From NCBI GenBank assembly GCA_033439265.1, contig JAVTVX010000004.1, positions 12,785,701-12,849,700 on the forward strand: a DNA stretch of 64,000 nucleotides, in the 5' to 3' direction. The first letter of the stretch is position 1. The number at the start of each line of letters is the position of its first letter. Origin of the DNA: Dillenia suffruticosa. Lineage: Eukaryota; Streptophyta; Magnoliopsida; Dilleniales; Dilleniaceae. A program made the translations under genes and the position numbers. The notes beneath the pieces are model-generated. The model was given only the letters and a program-made list of their open reading frames with translations, was not told the DNA's origin and made no database searches. Below are positions 57,681 through 64,000 of this stretch, in pieces.

Positions 57681-59815
57681 TCCCAAGAAGGAGTCTCTTG
57701 TAATGGGTTTGGTGAAGGGATCAACTACCATGCTGTGTATCGAAATGTACCTGATGGTCACTTCACCATTCTCAACAATGTCTCTTATAAAATGATATCT
57801 GATGTCTATGTGTTTGGTCCTACTATGAAATTTAGGATCTCAAGTATAGGCGATAGTGGCTGATTATCACAATAAATCATTACTGGCCTCCCACTATCCA
57901 CTATAATCCCTAAGTCATCTAATAGTCTTCAGAGCCAAACACTCTCCTAAAATACAACAGAACAAGCCATGAACTCAACCTCCATGGTTGATAAAGCAAC
58001 ACAGGTTTGCTTTTTACTACTCCATGAAATGGCACCACCATTGAGCAAAAAAGCAAAACCTGATGTCGATTTACGCTTATTCAAATCACCTCCCCAATCG
58101 GCATCCGAATAACCCACAAAGCGCAAATCGCCTCCTCCGTAACATAGAGAGAGGTTTGTAGTTCCCTTAAGATATCAGAGAGTCCTTTTCACTACTCTCC
58201 AGTAACCTCTTCCAGGATTTGCCTGATACCTACTCACCAGACCGACTGCATAACTTATGTTTGGTCTTGTACACAGCATTGCGTACATTAGGGTTCCCAC
58301 CGCACTGGAGTAAGGTACTTAACTCATTTCCCTCACTTCATCCTAAGTTTTAGGACACATTTCCAGGCTCAAGCCTTCACCTTTGGCAATCAGAGTATCT
58401 ATGGGATTACAATCACTCATCCCAAAACGTTCGAGAATTTTTCTGATGTATGTCTCTTGTGAAAGAGCCAACATTCTTCTCGAATGATCCCTCTGGATCT
58501 CAACTCTGAGGATGAACTCAACTTCACCCATGGCTTTCATGTCAAAGTTGGATGACAACCATGTTTTGATAGTTTTAATATAGTCAATGTTGTTCCCGAC
58601 CAACATTATGTCATTAACATACAATAACAGGATCACAAATGAATTATCACCCCGTATCAGATAGACACAATGATCCTCCTCGACCATTCTAAAACCATAA
58701 GATATCACAACCTCGTGAAATCTTAGATACCACCGCCTGGATGATTGTTTTAGGCCATATATCGACTTCCGAAGTCGACAGACCTTGCCCTCTTAACCTA
58801 CTAGAACAAACCCCGAGGGTTATTCCATGTAGACCTCTTTATCCAAATTCCCGTTAAGGAAAGCGGTCTTAACGTCCATCTGGTGTAACTCCAGATCCAT
58901 ACTTGCGATAATCGCCAAAAGCAAACGGATCGATGTAAACTTGACTACTGGGGAGAAAGTCTCCTCATAGTCAATGTCCTTTGTCTGTGTGTAACCCTTG
59001 GCTACAGGATGAGCCTTATACCTCTCGATCAATCCATCAGCTTTCCTCTTGATTTTGAGAACTCACTTGTTCCCAATGGCCTTTCTTTTCTCAGGTATGT
59101 CAACTAGATCCCAGACCCCGTTGACTCCCATTGATTCCAATTCTTCCTTCATGGCCTCTAACCATTGGTCCTTGGTAGGACCTTCAAGAGCCTAATTGAA
59201 TGTGCTTGGCTCCTCATCGTCTTCGGGAGTAACAATTAGGATCTCATCCTCAATCGGAAGTGATGACATGGTACGTGTCCCCGACTACTCCTACGAGGAG
59301 GAGGAGCCATTGCACCTTCAGATGGAACACTCCCACTTGGACCAAGATTCACATCAGGTTCTTTAGTCCCTTCGCTGGGTTCGGCTGTGCTGTTAGGTTC
59401 ATCCATCTTATAGAAGGCGATGTCTCGATCAATTTCACCTCTCTTAGGAAAATAATTTTCAAGGAACGTGGCATCATGAGACTCTATCTCAGTCACTGTC
59501 TGTCCGTATGTTCTCCTAGGAACACATGTCCCTTGAAGTGTTCAGAGTATCTAAGAAAAATACACTTCTTTCCTCGTGGGCCTAACTTGCCATATTTGTG
59601 CGAGGAATCATAAACATACACGGCATAACCCCATGGTCTCAAATGGCTAAGGTCAGGCTGTCTCTCTGTCCAAAGCTAGTACGGGGTGCTGACTACGGAC
59701 TTTGTTGGGACACGGTTAAAGACATAGGCTGCAGTCAATAACGCATCCCCCCAATGGGAGATGGGTAAATTGGCCTGCGCCATCATCGACCTCACCATCT
59801 CTAAATTGGCCTGTA
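57681..59815 (-). pseudogene. Tork-like copia integrase C-terminus, RT and RNase H
   Basis: The remnant integrase end and linker at 59236-59810 include DATFLENYFPKRGEI and PPPRRSSRG. RT begins at 59032 ([40 protein letters not shown]). At 58343-58708 it continues with DHCVYLIRGDNSFVILLLYVN, where the catalytic YVDD is YVND, then LSQETYIRKILERFGM and KGEGLSLEMCPKT. RNase H remnants with ISWSSKKQTC-like sequence lie at 57680-58100. Several stops are present. The protein cannot work because the upstream half is deleted. Confidence 0.8.
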
Positions 59816-59820
59816 GTCAC

Positions 59821-60246
59821 GTTTATATGCACATATACATGCGAAAGCGTGTGAAATTTTCGGAATCATAAAATATTAGGGTTTTTGGGCATACCTCAAA
59901 GAGTGGATCGCAAAAATCCAGGGAACCACGAACCTTGATCAAACGAGCTCGCCGTCGGGATGATAACCATGAAACTTGAGCTATCACCGCAGCACCACAA
60001 CACCGCAATCGAAATCCAGTGATACGAATTCTCTTCATAGAATTTTCTCCCTCTCTCAATTGTGCCTCTACCCAATTTTTGTGCAATGGTGGTGTTCCTA
60101 GGGTTTGCCCTAGTTTCCATATACTTCCGTCACCACACATGGTAGATAATTCAAATCCATCAGTTACCATTTGTGAATTTGGAAAGTGGGAAAATTTCCA
60201 TTTTCCAAACATGGAAAGATGCCCTACGTGGGCATTAATTCCTTCA
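59821..60246 (-). repeat. 5' LTR of Tork-like copia, end-truncated
   Basis: It matches 56063-56489 with a few substitutions. The six bases TGTTAG expected at its left edge are missing at the deletion junction. Confidence 0.85.
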
Positions 60247-60634
60247 AGTACTTTTATGGTGGAATGAAGCCTATTAATGGTTGGAGGAGCTATAATGCAG
60301 ATTGGCATAAAATATGGCATGAGTGCTGCGTTTCATGCTATCTTGTGGTCGGTAGTGGTATAAGCAAGCTCTTTGATAGTATGTTTCTATGGGGGGTTGG
60401 GGTTTATTGAGCTTTGTGATAGTATTTGTTTAGTGGGTCTCTTTTTTATTTTATTTTAGTTTTATTTGTGGGGAAGGAATGATAGTAATCTCTGTAGGGA
60501 AGGGTATTTTATGGATAAAGGTATGTTCTTCTGTGGTTCTCTAGCTAGGCTTATACTTCAGATTTTTGTTTTTTTCTTTGCTGTGAATGTAGAAAAAAAT
60601 AATGGGTTTTGTGGACAAACGGAAATTATACAAA

Positions 60635-61139
60635 GGGAGAAATGCAAACAGAGGGTGGCTCGAACCATGGAAGTTAATGGATCTGGATCTTCACGTGCGG
60701 ATGTAAACAAGGCAGGTTGAGGATGGTTGCAGAAAGTGTTCAAAAAACACTACATTTATGCCTTCAAGGTCTAAGGGATGGTGCTGGGGCTACTGCTACT
60801 TTTGGGGCAACTTAATTTGTTTGCTATAGGCAATATGTGTTGAAAAGCTGCAGTTTCTTCTACTATTGGTGGTTCTTTTGTGTTGGTGGAGACTGTGGAG
60901 TAAATAATTATCTCTCATTTTTTAAGGCATTGATCTATCACTACATATGATTGAATCCTCTGGAGCTTGAGTGAGCTGAAGAGGTGACAGATGATTTGGT
61001 ACTAACAAGCAGCAGTCTCTTGACCTGTTAGGACTAGTTTTTGAAGCAAATGCCTCACTATATAGATGCCATATTGTTATCGTTGTAGTATAAGTAGTTT
61101 TCTATTATGAATGGAAAAGGGAACATAGATTTCTCTCAA
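60635..61139 (+). repeat. segmental duplication, copy 1 (505 bp)
   Basis: It aligns with 61332-61837 from GGGAGAAATGCAAACAGAGG to GAACATAGATTTCTCTCAA. A one-base deletion near 60710 shifts the frame (ADVNKAG then stop). Confidence 0.9.
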
Positions 61140-61331
61140 TTTACAAAGGGATGCTTTGTAAATTTTTGGGTGTTGAGGTACATGCATTTTAAGCCTTTTT
61201 GGAATGGTGTAAGTTTACCTCATTGTGTTTCAGTGAAGCTGAGATATTGGTGTGGGGAAACCTTCACAGTGTCTTTCCTAGGAATGGAAGGAAGCCATGG
61301 AAGCAGAGATGCTGGTTACGATCGGATGACT

Positions 61332-61837
61332 GGGAGAAATGCAAACAGAGGGTGGCTCGAACCGTGGAAGTTAATGGATCTGGATCTTCACCTGCGGATG
61401 TAAACCAAAGAAGGTTGAGGATGGTTGCAGAAAGTATTCAAAAAACACTACATTTATGCCGTCAAGGTTTGAGGGATGGTCCTGGGGTTGCTGCTACTTC
61501 TGGGGCAACTTAACTTGTTTGCTGTAGGCAATATGTGTTAAAAGGCTACAGTTTCTTCTATTGTTGGTGGTTCTTTTGTGTTGGTAGAGAAGGTGGAGTA
61601 AATATTTATCTCTCATTTGTTAAGGCATTGATCTATGACTGCATATGATTGAATCCTCTAGAGCTTGAGTGAGCTGAAGAGGTGAGAGATGATTTGGTAC
61701 TAACAAGCAGTAGTCTCTTGACCTGTTAGGACTAGTTTTTGACGCAAATGCCTCATTATCTAGATGCCATATTGTGATCGTTGTAGTATAAACAGTTTTC
61801 TATTATGGATGGAAAAGGGAACATAGATTTCTCTCAA
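61332..61837 (+). repeat. segmental duplication, copy 2 (506 bp)
   Basis: The copy at 61332 keeps the longer open frame (to 61513). The two copies differ by roughly 6-8% by eye and are 192 bp apart. Confidence 0.9.
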
Positions 61838-62204
61838 AGTCTATAGATCAAAATAAAATTATTTTTCTCGAAGTAGTCTTGGGCAGTGGTTTTCTTGTAC
61901 ATATGTGCTTTCCGACTTAGGTATCATGTATAGAAGAATTTTCCCCTGCATTTGTTGTGTACCCAGCTATTGTTGCTGGAAAGATGCAGTCCGCCTGGAC
62001 CACCCACAGGCACTCAAGCGGCTAGCCTCAAACAAGCACATGCAGATAGCTCTTTTGCTTTGCCAATGATCCCTTTTAGTATGTTTTATTCTGTGGTGGG
62101 TTGTTGTATTTTTTAGGAATTTGTTCTCAGCTATTGCATCAAATTAACTTGCTCAATCACATTTCACTATGTCTAGCATAAATTCACATGGCGAGACAGC
62201 GAAT

Positions 62205-63239
62205 TATTAATGATTTATCAAGCATGGAAAGCTTCCTGCTCGAGGAGGTATGCGGATATGCTTGGAGCTGCTCGGAAGCAAGCAATGCAGGCCGTTGGAG
62301 CTACAAACATCGCTGAAACTAAAGGCCACCCCCTTAATTTTTGACATCTGATGTTTGGAACGAATTAATCGATAAACATTGGAGTACTGAAAAATGGAAG
62401 CGTCAGTCAAACGCGGTGAAGCAAAACCAGAACACAGAAAAGGATGGAGAAATTACGAAGCATACTTCCGATTCAATCCCTTTTGCGACACACATGAAAT
62501 GGATGGTTTGTATATATGAATTTTTATCTCTCCAAATTTTGTTCAACATATTTTTCTACTCTTAAACTGTACTAATAATTTTATAATTATATTTTTCTCT
62601 TATTTCAGTTAGAAGAAAGCAACCAATCAGTTTCACATATCGACCTCTTCAAGCGAACACACAGGCGTGAAAAAGGAAAATGCCAGTTTGTGGACAAGAA
62701 ATCAGAATCAATTAGTGTAAGGAAAAACATTATTACACCTACTTTACATAACATATTCATATGATTAAATTCAGAAACGTAATTACCTATGCTTGTTGTA
62801 GGGTAAGTATAAACTACTGCTTGAGGAGAAATATGGCTCAGATGGGGCGTCGCAGTCAGATTATGATGCGAGATCATGGTGTGAGGTTACTGGGGGTCCG
62901 ATGAAGGGACATCTTTATGGTTTTGGGGAGGGCGTTGATGACAAGCAAACCAGAATTTCCTCCGGTGCCACTTCCTCTCCATGCCTGCCTTCGAGTTAGA
63001 TGTACACTAAGGATGAGGCTGATCAAATGATGCAGGATATGAGACATCAAATGTTGCAGGAAGTGCAATCTCAAATGAGGGAGGAAATGAGAAATAAAAT
63101 GCTACAGGAAGTCCAATGTCAAGTGAGACAGGAAATGGGAGCACAAATTCGTGAAATTCTTGGACAAATAGGTATATCACCTACACCACTTGACCTTGAT
63201 AGCACACAGCCACCAGGCTTTGATCCCCCTTGTATGTGA
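62205..63239 (+). pseudogene. CACTA Transposase_24 gene, 3' exons
   Basis: Exon sequence includes RYADMLGAARKQAMQAVGAT then, frame-shifted, TSDVWNELIDKHWSTEKWKR and TSDSIPFATHMKWM. An intron (62506-62608, GTTTGT to TTTCAG) follows, then SVSHIDLFKRTHRREKGKC and FVDKKSESIS. A second intron (62717-62801, GTAAGG to TGTAG) leads to YKLLLEEKYG and GGPMKGHLYGFGEGV. TAG at 62997 stops the frame just before a coiled coil of repeated MLQEVQ and REEMRNK-like units (63000-63170). The gene resumes after the retrotransposon-filled intron that starts at 44301. Confidence 0.75.
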
Positions 63240-63545
63240 GATTCATGAATTTTTTTTTCATTTATTTCATGACTACGTTGTTTATCGTTACGGATTGTAG
63301 TACATATTTTCGAATTATTTGATGTATTTGAGTTCGTATTCATTGTGTGTTGTACAAATGAATTTTTAAGTATGATGTTGCACAAATTTGGGTAATTTTT
63401 TTCCTTTGCTGAAATGGTGATGACCCTAGTATTTTTCGTAGCATTATATATTGATTGGATCATATGCTTGGAATTATATGTCATAGGTCTACAGGTATTG
63501 GGTTCAGGATCAGCAAAAAAAAAACATTCTGGACATTTGGGGGAA
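63240..63545 (+). other. CACTA 3' untranslated region
   Basis: AT-rich, no gene; leads into the right subterminal repeats. Confidence 0.4.
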
Positions 63546-64000
63546 AAAAATTATCGACGGATTTCTGAGAGAAATCTGCGGTTCACAACCAAATCCATCG
63601 GTGATCCGTCGGATTCTCATTCTAGTGGACATAGCATTACCGACGGATTTCCGTCAGAATTAGCAAGGGCATAATGAAATCCCTCGGTGAGCCGTCGGTA
63701 AAAGAGATAAATTTACCGACGGATTATCGACGGATCATTATCTTAAATTAAAATTTTCGTCGCTATTCCTACAGCATTCCATCGGTGAACTTCCAATTTC
63801 ACCGATGGATTACCGTCGGAAAATATACCGACGGATTGAATCCATCGGTAATCCGTCGGAAAATATACCGACGGATCACATATCCGTCACTAATTATTTG
63901 CGGGGTCAGTATCAGCGACCTCCTTTGCGATGAATTTGATCCGTCGGTGATAGTCTTCACAGACGGAATATTGGATATTAGCGACGGATATTTTCGTCAC
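63546..64000 (+). repeat. CACTA right subterminal repeats, cut by window end
   Basis: More than ten copies of ACCGACGGAT or ATCCGTCGGT-type words occur in both orientations, matching the left end array. The terminal CACTA motif is not reached. Confidence 0.85.

Larger units (their letters stand above)
56057..60246 (-). mobile_element. Tork-like Ty1/copia with large internal deletion
   Basis: The perfect duplication AGTAC flanks it (56052-56056 and 60247-60251). Minus-strand order is 5' LTR (59821-60246), then directly integrase C-terminal, RT, RNase H, a ~1.2-kb 3' non-coding stretch, polypurine tract and 3' LTR (56057-56489). The 5' LTR lacks its last bases plus primer-binding site, gag, protease and most of integrase, all lost in one junction at 59820. 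Sequence style is Tork-like by eye. Confidence 0.85.
60252..62180 (+). other. possible captured host sequence inside the CACTA
   Basis: This stretch in the Transposase_24 intron matches no transposon part I recognise. Coding-like phrases are FYGGMKPINGWRSYNADWHK (60253-60312) and a C-terminal frame ending at 61513 (PWKQRCWLRSDDWEKCKQR, VARTVEVNGSGSSPADVNQR, GVAATSGAT then stop). Plant CACTA elements often capture gene pieces, so this may be one, but I cannot name the source gene. It contains the direct duplication listed separately. Confidence 0.35.
37719..64000 (+). mobile_element. large CACTA (En/Spm) transposon, right end outside window
   Basis: The left terminus is CACTACTAGAAAGTTGGGC at 37719, preceded by CAT. 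Subterminal copies of the ACCGACGGAT word crowd 37740-37990 and again 63550-64000, where the window ends before the right terminus. Between them lie a Tnp2 gene and a Transposase_24 gene in the usual order. Its own DNA is about 37719-44503, 55970-56056 and 60252-64000; the rest is two nested retrotransposons in one intron. Both genes contain stops, so this copy is probably not autonomous now. Confidence 0.85.

Overview
The window is plant nuclear heterochromatin-like DNA: a dense nest of LTR retrotransposons and CACTA (En/Spm) DNA transposons, AT-rich, with no intact host gene that I can support. The families present (SIRE- and Tork-like Ty1/copia, Athila-like and chromodomain Tekay/Del-like Ty3/gypsy, plant CACTA with Tnp2 and Transposase_24 proteins) point to a flowering plant; the species cannot be told from the sequence. 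Only one element, a Ty1/copia polyprotein at 7124-11302, is intact.

Layout. (1) 1-4979: minus-strand SIRE-like copia, whose 5' LTR (2756-4979) carries a 994-bp non-autonomous CACTA (3429-4422, target duplication CCC). This copia sits in the 3' LTR of (2), an old minus-strand Athila-like gypsy that ends at 27091. The Athila body is further broken by an intact young copia (6690-11757, duplication GAAAC) in its 3' region and by a decayed plus-strand copia (13852-21583) in its integrase; the latter carries a truncated gypsy LTR (14562-18044). (3) 27092-29941: degenerate minus-strand CACTA remnant. (4) 29942-30207 and 37323-37718: a roughly 260-270 bp tandem repeat with tRNA-shaped modules, split by a minus-strand Tekay/Del-like gypsy (30208-37322, duplication TTTTG). 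(5) 37719 to beyond the window end: a large CACTA with Tnp2 (39837-43546) and Transposase_24 (43861-63239) genes. An intron of the second gene holds a plus-strand Tekay/Del-like gypsy (44504-55964, duplication ATAGT), a minus-strand Tork-like copia (56057-60246, duplication AGTAC) and a partly duplicated 1.9-kb stretch that may be captured host sequence.

The most unusual signal is shared by the two Tekay/Del-like gypsies. At the same gag-protease boundary each carries a GT...AG spacer (189 bp at 32410-32598 and 252 bp at 49236-49487) that stops the frame about ten codons in. Removing it restores the same conserved reading frame. This looks like a retained intron that would make Gag from unspliced RNA and Gag-Pol from spliced RNA. 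The intact copia is also notable: its reading frame starts on the last base of the 5' LTR and ends inside the 3' LTR, and its U3 has three perfect hairpins in a row.
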